In this document: piece after piece, positions 1 through 10,812 of the stretch
Numbering within the stretch: position 1 is the stretch's first letter
Layout: each line of letters begins with the position of its first letter
NCBI RefSeq assembly: GCF_905475345.1
Contig: NC_066586.1
Location: 3,238,501-3,302,500 of the forward strand
DNA from: Vespula vulgaris
Lineage: Eukaryota > Arthropoda > Insecta > Hymenoptera > Vespidae
DNA: 64,000 nt
Reading direction: 5' to 3'
Made by a program: the position numbers and the translations under genes
The notes under the pieces: model-generated
The model's input: only the letters and a program-made list of their open reading frames with translations
Databases searched by the model: none
Told to the model about the DNA's origin: nothing

Positions 1-354
1 CTGACTGATACAATATCGAATATTACGAAGGATTTTCGATTGATGTAAAAGTAATTAGAATGACATGGCAGTTTAGCAAGGAAAAATACTGTTCCAGAAG
101 ATAAACAAAGAACGAATGGAAAACGTTAAGTAAATAAGACGTTTACAGGAGGGAAGATAAATTGCAATTTCATTTAAACGCGAGGATTTATTCGCGGTCC
201 ACCGACGATGGTTTTCGTTTACGTAATTAACGATAAATCGAAGAAAAGTTTAATAGTATACAAACTACGATAACGCGATTGAAAAAGTGGTAAAATAGCG
301 ATTGGCTTTTTTCTTTTTATGTTTCAGTGTCATCTTTTACTTCGGTCACACTCC

Positions 355-387
355 ATCTCTCTCTCTCTCGCTCTCTCTCTCTTTCTC
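355..387. repeat. (CT)n microsatellite
   Basis: CT dinucleotide run with one interruption (tcg). Confidence 0.95.
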
Positions 388-1089
388 ACATAAAATCACA
401 TGCACGCACACGCATACGAACACTCACATTTTCTCTTATCCTTTCTTCATTGTCAAATGTTCTCATTGCACGTCTCCTCCTCTCGTTTTTCCTCTCGTCA
501 CTCGGTTTGGGTTAATTATTACAAAGATGGTTGTACAATAATATAATATATAGACTCTGTATTAGTTACAATAATATCGTTTGCATTCGCCCGCTCCTTA
601 CGTCGCCGTCTCCTTCGAAGCTTTTCTCGTTTCGCAAAAAGATTCAATCCGAATTCAAGGGAAAATCGGTACACAATAGATATAATCATCTCTTCCGATC
701 AATATATTTACGAATAGTTACCTCTCGTAAATACGATTAATCGTTTTCGCCATTTAATCGCCGCTTTTTTGTTCCTTTTTTTTATTTTTTCTTTTTTTTT
801 CTCATCTATCGAGCGTTCAGCCATTGCGCGTTTTTTATTGCTTATTCCTTACGCTATTAAAAAAACAAAAAAAAATGGGAGAGACCTCGGTGCCCTTGCG
901 AAAACAAAATCTTTTCCTACGCCCTTTTCTTTCTCTCTTTCTCTCTACGAGGAGAAACCATAGAAATGAAAAGGTTCGCGATCGCATCGAGGTCGAGTCG
1001 GAGGGATATGAGAGAAAGAGTTTAGAAGAGATTCGCAACACGGATTAGAGATGCAAGAATAAATCTTCTCTATTCTTTGCCTACATCAT

Positions 1090-1090
<1 letters not shown>

Positions 1091-1136
<46 letters not shown>

Positions 1137-1140
1137 TCTC
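1091..1140. repeat. (CT)n microsatellite
   Basis: About 50 bp of CT with ctttct interruptions. A second CT run lies at 1335-1369. Confidence 0.95.
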
Positions 1141-1772
1141 CTCTCCATTATCTGTTTTAGGCGAACTTGTCGGAAAGAAAAAAAATCGATCACAGTTATA
1201 CGACGACATATAAATGTGCAGCGAAGTATAAAATTTTCCAAATTTTCTTTCCTCTTCTTTGCCTCTATTCCACATCACTTATCGTCCTCACCTCTTTCTC
1301 TCTTCCTTTCTTACTGTCCCCTCATATCGTTCGGCTCTCTCTCTCTCTCTTTCTCTCTCTATTTCTCTTTCATTCCCTTCTCTCATCCTAGTAGTCGCAT
1401 AAAATAATCATTTCCCTATATGTATAATCGAGTAGGTTGTATTGCGTTGAATCATTTGTTCTTACATAGCCCTCGTCGCGTTATAATAATCTCTTTATAC
1501 AGGCAAAAACATTAAAATTATCCTTGGCGTCGAGCGATCGCCGCGACGGCCGCGTTTCGTTCGTTCGATCGATCGTCGTAGGGCGATTTACTCTAAAATT
1601 CGTTTCCATTGTCAATACACACATAAACACATACATACAAACATACACACGACACGAAAGGTCATGAAATTTGATCTCGTGCCGATATACGCTCACGATT
1701 CTCCATCGGTTTCGGCGGTTTTCTTCTGACATCCTCTCCTAGGCAAGCCATGGATGGATAAATACATTTCTT

Positions 1773-1815
1773 GGATATGTATATATGTATATATATACAT
1801 ACATATATATATACA

Positions 1816-1851
<36 letters not shown>

Positions 1852-1856
1852 TAATT
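1773..1856. repeat. (TA)n/(TACA)n array
   Basis: Alternating tatata, tgtata and tacata units with a pure (TA)n core around 1815-1844. Confidence 0.9.
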
Positions 1857-2290
1857 ATAAATTAAAGGCGCCTACGTCGCCTAAAGTGGGTTTATATATA
1901 AAAGATGGAGAAGTCTGGCGAGCACCGTGATTCCAGGAGGGAAACGTTTGCAGAGTAAATTGCCCGTCGTCGTCTCTGCTTTTATCAAGGATAGTCTCTC
2001 TGTCTATGTAGTTCCTACCTTAGAAGATAACGAGCCCGCCTCGTCGCTTGGCTTACTAGCTAGAACGAGATTACCGCGCTTATATTTCGTTTCACGATCG
2101 GTCTCTCATTCTCTCTCTCTCTCCTCTCTCTCTTTTACTCCCCCTTTTCTCTTTCCTCGCGTAATCCTTCGTGTCCAAAAAAGAAAGAAACAGAACGAAC
2201 GATCGACCGATCCTCGCCTCGCTTTGATATGGTCCGACCACGGTAAACCGTTCGTTCGTTCGTTCATCCTTTTCTTCTCTTATCGAGGAC

Positions 2291-2296
2291 TTTAAT
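2291..2296 (-). terminator. Candidate poly(A) signal ATTAAA
   Basis: This is the first canonical-variant hexamer found downstream of the TGA stop on the minus strand. It implies a 3' UTR of roughly 1 kb. A T/GT-rich downstream element is not obvious, so confidence is low. Confidence 0.2.
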
Positions 2297-2755
2297 TATC
2301 TAGCACGCGCGCGTTTACTACGAGCTACATGTGTACACAACGTGTCGGTAAAAAAAGCTACTGGCCGTATTGGCGAGAAGTGTTGAGAGACGAAGGAAAA
2401 CGCGTATTTTCTCGCTTGTACATACAGCTGATACTCTCTCTCCCTTTCTCTTTCTGTCTTTCTTTCTCTCTCTTTCTCACTCTCATTCTATTTCTTACTC
2501 TTACTCTCTCATCGTTCGTTCGTTTGACCATAGTCAGGAAAAAGAGTCCGCACGTTCTCCGGGTGCATCCTTATCCTTTCGTTCACGGATCGAAGATCAC
2601 CGGCTCGCCTCAAAGGGTCGACGGTCGACGATAGTGTGCGGAGTTTGTACCTTCTGGCGGTCGAGCTGATTCTCTCCCCTTTATCTTCTCCTCCTCTTCC
2701 TCTCCTTTTCCCTTTACTCCCAAAACGATGATCGTACGAGCACGAATTTCTCCTG

Positions 2756-2795
2756 ACAGAGAGAAAGAGAGATAGATAGATAGAGAGAGAGAAAG

Positions 2796-2831
<36 letters not shown>

Positions 2832-2892
2832 GGAAAGAGAAGGAGAGTGAATGAAAACGAGAGAGAGAGAGAGAGAAAGAGGGAGAGAGATA
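2756..2892. repeat. (GA)n compound tract
   Basis: Purine-only tract of gaga with gata and gaaa units, about 135 bp. It is followed at 3006-3066 by a pyrimidine (CTC)n/(CTT)n tract on the same strand. Confidence 0.95.
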
Positions 2893-3225
2893 GAAGACTT
2901 GGCAGGACCTATCGACCGAAGGCAGTCAAAGCCAGTGAATCGATTCTTTCTTCCTCTTCTCCGTCCCACGTCTCCTTCCTCTTTCACCAGCAGCAGAGCA
3001 CCCTGTACTTCTTCCTCCTCCTCCTCCTCCTCCCTCTCCTCTTTCTTCTCTTCCTCTCCTCCTCCATCTTTTTCCATTGGCCTCGACGTTCGAACGATCG
3101 CTGCCGTTGCTTCGCGCCAGAGGCGGTCTCTTTCGCTCTGTCTTCTTTTTTTTTTCCCTCGTCGCTCGGCATCCTCGTCGATAAAACATTTTCCCACGAA
3201 GGTCGTTCAACGCTTCTCTCGAAAA

Positions 3226-3251
3226 TCGTCGTCGTCGTCGTCGTCGTCGTC
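3226..3251. repeat. (TCG)n array just past the stop codon
   Basis: About 8.7 copies of TCG (GAC/CGA on the gene strand), starting 13 nt after the TGA. It is therefore transcribed in the 3' UTR but not translated. Confidence 0.95.
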
Positions 3252-3264
3252 TTTTCGATTAGAA

Positions 3265-3356
3265 TCACCTAAATATCACGACCACCGCCGTCAGCAGGAG
3301 TATCGTCAGGTACGTCGCTCGATGCATCTGTCCATTGTTCTCCTCCATACACTGAC
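3265..3356 (-). CDS. Exon 9 (residues 771-800, stop): hydrophobic C-terminal tail
   Basis: The acceptor is cacgttatcgcag|gt. The exon reads QCMEENNGQMHRATYLTILL and then LTAVVVIFR before TGA (3267-3265); a second in-frame TAA follows two codons later. About 16 hydrophobic residues end one residue before the stop, preceded by a small polar segment (ENNGQ). This looks like a GPI-anchor signal, although a final Arg is not typical, so a short C-terminal membrane anchor with almost no cytoplasmic tail is the alternative. Either reading puts the modules outside the cell. The frame fits exon 8 across a 277-nt intron. Confidence 0.85.
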
Positions 3357-3633
3357 CTGCGATAACGTGAATCGATACTTTCACTACCTTGTTCGTAAAA
3401 TTGGTTAGATAGGAAACATTAAATGGAGGAAACTCGATCGATTTTATGAATTTGATCAATTTTACGTGACTCGAAGATTGTCTCAAAATTCGAAAGGAAC
3501 GAGCATCATGAACATGGTCGTATTTCGATACTCAAAGCTCGAGTAGTAGGTTATATGGAGGGAAAGAGAAGAGGAGGAGAAAGAGAGTGGAGAGGAGGAT
3601 CGAAGAGGAGGATCAGAAGAGTGGCTTGCTTAC
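3357..3633 (-). other. Intron 8 (277 nt, between exons 8 and 9)
   Basis: The donor is gtaagc and the acceptor is ttatcgcag. The part near the donor is purine-rich on the plus strand. It includes nothing that looks coding. Confidence 0.85.
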
Positions 3634-3879
3634 CGGTGCTGGTCGCGTTGAAGGCCAACATCGGTGCGGGTGGAGGGATGCCTCTTTGACATGCCACGGG
3701 GCTGGCAGTCAAACTAACAACCCCACCGCTCTCTTTGTACATGAAGCACAATCTTTGGGTGTTCCTGTAGGGCTGCGGCCTGTTGTTATCGTTCGACCAC
3801 GTTGTTCTGCGCGCGAGTGGGGTCGCGATCACGAACTGAGTACCCTCCGCATCTATCCACCTTCCATGGCAGGAGTAAG
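3634..3879 (-). CDS. Exon 8 (residues 689-771): second DUF7042-like module
   Basis: The acceptor is tctgctttccag|ct and the donor is agc acc g|gtaagc. With the incoming g it starts A-YSCHGRWIDAEGTQFVIAT, the Y-S-C-x-G-x-W opening. It then has NTQRLCFMYKESGG (the R-x-C-F-x-Y core) and PVACQRG for the last cysteine, and ends with a Pro-rich hinge and an N-A-T sequon (AFNATST). It is shorter than the copy in exon 4 (82 against 106 residues) because it lacks the Gly/Met-rich linker. The last base g joins gt of the terminal exon as Gly771. Confidence 0.9.
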
Positions 3880-3951
3880 CTGGAAAGCAGAAAAGACGAT
3901 TGCTTTAGAATAGGGACAAGTGTCAAATCATGGAAAGAGGAAAAGAGAGAG

Positions 3952-3993
<42 letters not shown>

Positions 3994-4344
3994 ATAGGGG
4001 CGAGAGGGAGTAGGTACATTGTGAACTTTTGGGTTAATATAGGGTGACTTCTCGGGGACAGTCGTTACCCTTCGAGCACCATTATCCCTTGATGAAACTT
4101 TGCCGATTGCAAGGGTCCAACGAGCATAATACAGAGTTTCGTCAAATTAAGAGAGGACCCTACATAATTTTAAAGTACCTTCTCCCGCTTTCAAAAGTTC
4201 TATCAATTGACCCCATAGCTAAGGGATGTTCGTTCCCTCTCTCTCTCTTTCTTTCTTCTTATCATTGATTACACGCATAGAATTTATCAATGAATGAAGA
4301 AATCGATTATTTATTACAGAATAGTAAGTTAGTAATAGATATAC
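3880..4344 (-). other. Intron 7 (465 nt, between exons 7 and 8)
   Basis: The donor is gtatat and the acceptor is ctgctttccag. It contains a (GA)n microsatellite (plus-strand 3943-3991) and otherwise unique sequence. Confidence 0.85.
3943..3991. repeat. (GA)n microsatellite in intron 7
   Basis: GA run with few interruptions. Confidence 0.95.
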
Positions 4345-5196
4345 CGGTAACTGCATCCTCATCCACGCAGTCGCTTTGAAACTCCATTCTGTCTGCGGTA
4401 GAACAGCCAACGGTAAGAGTGGTGATCTCAGCGTTGCACCTTGATTCGACCTCTTCTCTCTTCTCTCTGGTCTCGCTTGTAACTTCTTCTTCGTGTACAA
4501 GATTCTCGAGATCTCGTCGCATCCTCGTGAGATCCGCAAAGGACATGCTCTTGTAAGATCGAACGCCTTGGGACGATCTCTTCTTCGGTGCTTTCTTAGT
4601 ATCAGGGTAATCCCCAAAGTATTCGTCGTCGTCGACTTCTAAAATGGCCGATGTTCCCACGTCGTCGAAGTTCGGCATCCAGAATTGTTTCATATGAGCG
4701 AACTCGGTAAAGTCTTCCAAGAAATCCGTCATTTTCGAATTTCTCTTCGATCTGCTCGATCCATCATCACCATCTTCGTCGTTACCAAGCTCGTCCGAAA
4801 TTTTCTCTCGTTTTTTCGCCTTCAAACGCGAACCATGTTCCCGATGAACCAACTCCTGTGGTTCTGAAACTAATCTCGACGAAGAAGAGGACTCCTGTTG
4901 ATCTCTGTGACTTCTGTTATTACGATTCGATCTGGCCCGTCTACCCATTCGCTCACGCACGAGATACTCGTTGTTCGCTCGTCTCTTCTCAAGTTCAAAA
5001 TCGATTTTGCTTCGACCACGACGGTCCTCGACTATCCGTTCCTGAGCGTGTCTAACCTTTTCACCCTCGTGCCTGCTCGTCAGAGACTCTTGATGTTGAT
5101 TTCTCCGACTTTCACGAGTGTTCCTCTGATTATGGTTAACTCCGGTTACCGTGAATTTACCAAGGTAAGGACACTGGCGTGGATCCGGTGAACTCG
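4345..5196 (-). CDS. Exon 7 (852 nt, residues 405-689): second DUF7043-like module with a large charged insert
   Basis: The acceptor is ctttgtctgtttcag|cg and the donor is gtt acc g|gtatat. The exon begins SSPDPRQCPYLGKFTVTG (Cys413), matching the opening of a DUF7043-like module. It ends SRCNAEITTLTVGCSTADRM followed by EFQSDC, supplying Cys658, 669 and 681. Between them, about residues 425-656 form a low-complexity insert. It is Arg/Glu/Asn/Gln-rich first (roughly 425-505), then a Ser run (507-511), an acidic run (NDEDGDDG), a more ordered-looking segment (MTDFLEDFTEFAHMKQFW), an acidic patch (EVDDDEYFGDYPD) and a Lys/Arg/Glu heptad-like stretch (about 625-655). The insert has no cysteine. 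An ORF scan would start upstream at a Met that lies in the intron; the true start is the acceptor. Confidence 0.88.
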
Positions 5197-5900
5197 CTGA
5201 AACAGACAAAGTCCCTTTTTTTATCTTCTGAATCTACAACATGAAAAGATTTTCCTTGTTTAACGACAGTAACGTATGTGTGATCAGATTAACCAAATTG
5301 AGAGAGAATTCTCTTTTAAACTCAAGTACGAGCAGAGACGGTCTTTTGTAGAATAAAGAGAACGGACATTTTTTTTCTACGTATAACATTTACAATAACG
5401 TTGTAGAGATAAATTATACGCTTATGTATGTATTTCGTAGAATATACCGAAGATAAGTTTGCACGGACAAGGAAGAGAAAATATATAAGTTAACTCTTTT
5501 AATCCTTGAAGTGGTCTCTCTCAACATTGAGAACAAAATTATTCGTTGTCGGTTTAACGGTGCGGATGAGATCTCGAGTTAGTGTGATAGAGCACGCGTA
5601 CATACATACGTACGTACATAGATATAAACGTACATACATACATACATAAATACATATATACCTAACAGAGAGACGACGGGACATATAAGTCAGATTACAC
5701 GCAGGCTATGTCGTGAAATGAAAAGGATGCTCTGCGAGAGGGTAATGCGATAGACGCTACTAATTGCTGGCAAATGCGAAAGACATATTGTTGGCCTTAA
5801 TGGAAGCTCGTTAGGTACTAAGGAGTACAAAAATGGCCAAGGATCAGGAAAATGGTTGGAATAAGGGAAGAATGCGAATAGCTATAACGAGGAAAACTCG

Positions 5901-5940
5901 AGAGATAGAAAGAGAGAGAACGAGAAAAAGAGAGAGACAC

Positions 5941-5993
<53 letters not shown>

Positions 5994-5998
5994 GAAAG
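5901..5998. repeat. (GA)n microsatellite
   Basis: Purine tract with a pure (GA)n core at about 5950-5982. Confidence 0.95.
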
Positions 5999-7142
5999 CG
6001 TAAATCGGCCGTAGGCAGACACAATGTGAACTCTAACGAGACAAATCTGACGACGCACCCTCCGGTCAAATCATCACCTCATCCTTTTCCTCCCCATTGA
6101 GACGCGTTCCTGGGGCTACTAACTTGGAAAGTTTGCGGTGAAATTTTACATCCGCCATACTCCTCCGTGATATTTCTCCAAGGGGACGAATATCTTCCGT
6201 CATACGATTATTATATATAACCATCACCGGTCCACGTCCTCCTTTGCTGTTGACTGTTACTAAGGGTAATTCGAAGGATTCTTATCCGTTCCACAAAACG
6301 TAGAATTAGTTGAGCGTGTTATATCGTTCGTTATTTCGTACATACTTATGCCGATTGAGTCACGTTCCGATGAATATTTTTAATGCTCATTGAGAATGAC
6401 GAAGGAATGGTTCATTTGGTCCATGATCTACTTCGAAAGGACGAATGAACTGTACGCTTTGTTATGGAGTAATGCGAAAGACTTCCTTGTTCTCTCATAT
6501 TCTTTCTCTTTCTCTTTCTTTTTCCTTTTTTCTTTCTCATTATGACTATGTACCGTGACTTCGTTTTGAAAAGCTCTTTTTAAAATACCCGGCTCGTCTT
6601 CTCTCTCTCTCTCTCTCTCTTCTTTATGTCTATTTCTTTCTTTCTCTTACTGTTTCTCGTTTTCGCTACAAATCGTAAATCGATTCCAACGCTGCTTCAC
6701 GGAACGTGCCCGCAAAAATCTCGTTATTTTTATGGTTAATTAGACACGCATTACGACGGGCCAAAGGCGAGGCCGTGCTCGCCAAAGGAGACTTGATTTT
6801 TCCGACTCGTTAAGCGATTGCCAGCAGCACGAAGGTCCTGCCAAAGGGATGGAGGACTAAGGGTGAGTTTCCCGGTGAAGGGAGGTCACCCTTCTTCGAT
6901 TGGCCCTTCTTTGTGTGCGATCGGGAGGACAAATCGGAGACTCGTCCCTCGAATCGTTAATTATATTCATAGCGAGAAACTTCGGATAGCATTATTAAAT
7001 AGAGACTGAAAATATTTTTCTGTTTCATGTAATAAGTAAGATAAAATCTTTGTTGTTCGAAAGTTCTTTCAAAATTCAAGCATCTAATCAAAAGATTTTC
7101 TTTCATTTTTCTTCAATAAAAACTGTCTACTTAACTTGTTTC

Positions 7143-7145
<3 letters not shown>

Positions 7146-7178
<33 letters not shown>
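7146..7178. repeat. (AT)n microsatellite
   Basis: Uninterrupted AT run. Confidence 0.95.
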
Positions 7179-7179
<1 letters not shown>

Positions 7180-8420
7180 TTATTTATACAAGTATATACA
7201 TATACTTGATAGTTCTCTTATCATTTCGAATAACACAGTTTCTATTGTAAATAAAAGAGTTGCGAATACGAGTCGAAAGAACGATCGTCTAGTAAATATT
7301 TTTTATTATTATATAGACGATAAAAACTACCCCGTGAGGCGATCCTTATTCAGTTGTAAACCACGTATGAACGAAAAAATCATTAAAATATGTATCGCTG
7401 TTACGTATATGTATGTATATAGTTACGTTGCTAGATAGAAACTTTGGAACAAGCTTGAATATGAAAAATAAAATGGAAAATAGGTCGCGCGTGCACATTC
7501 TCGTCTCATTCACGCACGAAGAGAGTAAATCTTTTCTGCAGGTTGCATATTTTATATTTCGGGTATTCTTTTCCTCCTTTTGCGAGACTCAAACCCGCTG
7601 AAAAAGGTATTATGTAAATACATACATATATATCTACATATATACATATGTACATACGTGTAGAACGTGCGAATAGCGCGGCAATTATTTTTGATGCTAG
7701 CGTCGATCTTCTCGCACACGGTCGACGACATTTAACTTTTACTTCTTTGTTCGACTCATCATCCGGAAATGACGTCTCGATTCTTGTCAGAGCGATAAAT
7801 TTCCAACGGAAATAACTTTTGGCACGGAGACGACGGAGGGTCGTTGGGTCGTTCGTTCGCACATCGAATCGGTTCTCCATTCGAAACAGGAATACGTTCG
7901 TTTTACCAAAAGCAATGACGAGAAGTAAATTTCTACGATATGGAGAGTTCGAGGAGATCATATTTTATCATATTTTAAAAAGAATCGAATCAAATTAAAT
8001 AAAGGAGATCGTTTGTCAAATGATTTCCCTTCTTTTTTCCTGGACGACAAAACCCCGAAAAAAATATGTTTATCGATACGTACGGATAATTATTAATTAT
8101 GAAAACACTTTTTTGAGAATTTCAATAAGAATAAACGATTCAAATCGATTCCCAACCATAAAAACATGGTTTACAATTTTTATTAAATTAAAATTATTTA
8201 ATTTTGATTCTCTAATGATCTCATGAATTATGATCAATAATAATCTTTCTAAAAGCGTTAGCAGTACGCAGTTTGGGAGTATCTTCGTTCACTACATATA
8301 TTACGATCGATAATTAGTCACAGATTTGAGTGTATATCGATGAAATTTGGTAATTTATAGTTCTCGTCAAAGAGAACCACGCTCGGTCTTGATTAACGAT
8401 CCACACCGCAGGAAAATACG

Positions 8421-8435
8421 GAGAGAGATAGAAAG

Positions 8436-8492
<57 letters not shown>

Positions 8493-8493
8493 G
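8421..8493. repeat. (GA)n microsatellite
   Basis: About 70 bp, nearly pure over 8438-8482. A CT tract lies at 8740-8805, so the pair could fold back on each other in RNA. Confidence 0.95.
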
Positions 8494-8762
8494 TAGAAAA
8501 TGCGTGTCTATCTATAAGCGACGATGACAACTCGCGTAATTAAGCCTATAACGGATTGTTTATTATTGGCCGGACAACGTCCAACCCTGTATTCGGCAAA
8601 TATAGTTATCTATTTAATTTTCTACCGCGAATATCGACCCATTAGCTGTAGTTCGATGTGTCGTGCACCGCGTGGACCGGGAGCTAACAACCTCGAAAAC
8701 GTAATCGGTTAATTAGTATGCGTTACTATTTGATTAGCTTTCTCTCTCCCTCCCTTTCTTTC

Positions 8763-8793
<31 letters not shown>

Positions 8794-8901
8794 TTTTTTC
8801 TGTCCCTGTCTTTTTCTCCAATTCCAATGAACGAATATTTTTGAATACATAATCGATTGTTATTCCACCGATAATTCACGTAGATATGTTAATCGTATTC
8901 G

Positions 8902-8938
8902 TATCTTCCTGTAGTCATATTTAGACTACAGGAATATA
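8902..8938. repeat. Short hairpin, 11-bp perfect stem
   Basis: TTCCTGTAGTC at 8906-8916 is followed by a 7-nt loop and its exact reverse complement at 8924-8934. Three more A/T pairs follow beyond one mismatch. Confidence 0.85.
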
Positions 8939-10710
8939 TTCGTATAACGTGAATATGTTAAAATTCTTTGATAAAACATGATAATTACGTGGTCAAAATG
9001 ATGACGTTAAATATTATAGAATATGTATTCTTAACGTGGTAATAATAAAAAGAAATATATAGGGGCTTCCTTTAGAAGCTTCGACGGGGGTTTAAAAGTG
9101 GAGGTGAGTAATGGATAGCGTGGGATTATCGAGGACGTTATCAGAGAGTCAGGGGAGAGACTCGGAGAGAGGGCGAGTCAAGGAGCGAAAGGAGGGTCGC
9201 GACAAGGCGGGCCGAGTCTAAAGGCCACGGAGTCAGGTGACCCGTGTCAAGTTCAAAGACGCGGACATTCTAGCCCTACCAACGTTTAATCCACGTACGC
9301 GAGAAGATACCAAGGAAACTGCTCTCCATGATCGATCGGCTATGAAACTCTGAGTTTTTCCAACGTCTACATATTATTTTTCTTTTCTGTTATTTCCTTT
9401 ATTTATGTTTTCCTCTTTCTATCTTCTTATCACAAAACAAATACGCATTCGTATAAACAAGCGCATTTTCTTTCCAAACGTTTAAAAGATAATTACGTAA
9501 GTACGTACGATCATTATTAAAGTGATTTTAATCCTTTCGAGTTAATCGCTGCTTGTTTATTTAAGGGTGGTACCAAGTCACTCGTAATCAAGCATCGAGG
9601 AGACTTTCTCATATGTTAGAGAACATATACTACTATGAGTTTTATACAAAAATCAAGCATCGTATCGTTTGCAGGATGGTAAACCGATCGATAAAAAAGT
9701 TCGTTCAGACTATAAATTAAAAACGTTATAGCGTTAGTCTTCCAAGTAGAAAAAGACAGATGAGTCGGGGGAAAACGTAGGTAGTACGTACCTCGCGTGT
9801 TCGCGAGCGAAGAGACTTTGCTTTTAACGAACTCTGTTCGGTCGGTTTCCTCGCAATCCACTGGGAGGTCGAATCAATCATTTTCAAAAAGATCAAGAGG
9901 GAGAGGGGAGGAGACATGTGAACAAAAAAAAAGAAAAGAAAACAAAAGGAAAAAGTATGTGAGAGAGAAAAAGAGAGAAAGAGAAAGAGAGAAAGAGAAA
10001 GAAAAAAAGGATAGACGTTTCCTTTCCCTTGGAGAGCGGCTTTTCCGAGTCCGAGGGACTAACAGAGGTGGTTCGGTCAAAATGCTAAAACTTGTACATT
10101 AACGAATGCATTAAATATGAGAGGATGGTGAAAGGAGTTTTGGTGACAAGAAGGACGAGAGGAAAGAAAGGAAAAGGAAAACTCGGATGAAGCGCATAAT
10201 ATTCGACGAGTCTCAACGACTGCATTATGGATTAAGGATTATGGATTATGGATAATGTATTATGGATCGACGCACCACAATCGTGTTATGAAGTCCGAAT
10301 AGTAGCTTTTCTTTTTCTTTTTATGTTTTTTCTTTTGCATTGCTTTTCTTTTCTTTTCTCTTCTTTCCTTTTTTTTTTTTTTTTCTTTAATCTTAACAGA
10401 CGAATCTTCTCGAATCGCGAAACGCGTTTTTAATGTCACGCCCACGGTAGATACGAATTATCTTCGTCTTCCTCTTCTCAGCATGTATAATGAAATGTTC
10501 CGTAGAGACGCGAAAACGTACAATTTAATGAGATTTAAACGTGAAAAACGAGGGGTCCTTTGCATATTTACGTAATGTCGCGAAAGCCCGTATATCCGTG
10601 GCTCTTCTTCTTACTCTTCCTTTTCCTTCCTCTTCGTTCCTTCAATCCGTAGTTTAATATCTCACGAAAGATGAAAGTCGAGCGTCGTTTCTTGCAAAAA
10701 CTATCGTTCC

Positions 10711-10812
10711 TTCTCTCTCTCTCTCTCTCTCTCTCTTTTCTCTTCTCTTCTCTTCTCTCCTATCTCTCTCTTTCTTTCTCTCTCTCTCTCTTTCTCTTCC
10801 TTTCTCTTTATA
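10711..10812. repeat. (CT)n compound tract
   Basis: Pyrimidine-rich tract of about 100 bp made of ctct and ttctc units. Confidence 0.9.

Larger units (their letters stand above)
1..3264 (-). other. 3' UTR and downstream flank of the gene
   Basis: No coding segment was recognised on either strand. The stretch is made mostly of CT/GA tracts with short unique pieces between. On the minus strand the first poly(A)-signal-like hexamer after the stop is ATTAAA (plus-strand tttaat at 2291-2296), about 970 nt from the stop. AATAAA-type words (tttatt) also occur at 834-839, 781-786 and 187-192. Which of them is used cannot be told from sequence. Confidence 0.5.

Noticed and set aside
2610..3197. 195-codon minus-strand frame downstream of the stop codon
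   Set aside because: It consists of Glu/Arg and Ser/Leu runs from GA and CT repeats in the 3' UTR or flank.
5190..5209. Start of the long exon 7 frame at the upstream Met
   Set aside because: These codons lie before the acceptor ctgtttcag. The phase with exon 6 shows the coding part begins at 5196.
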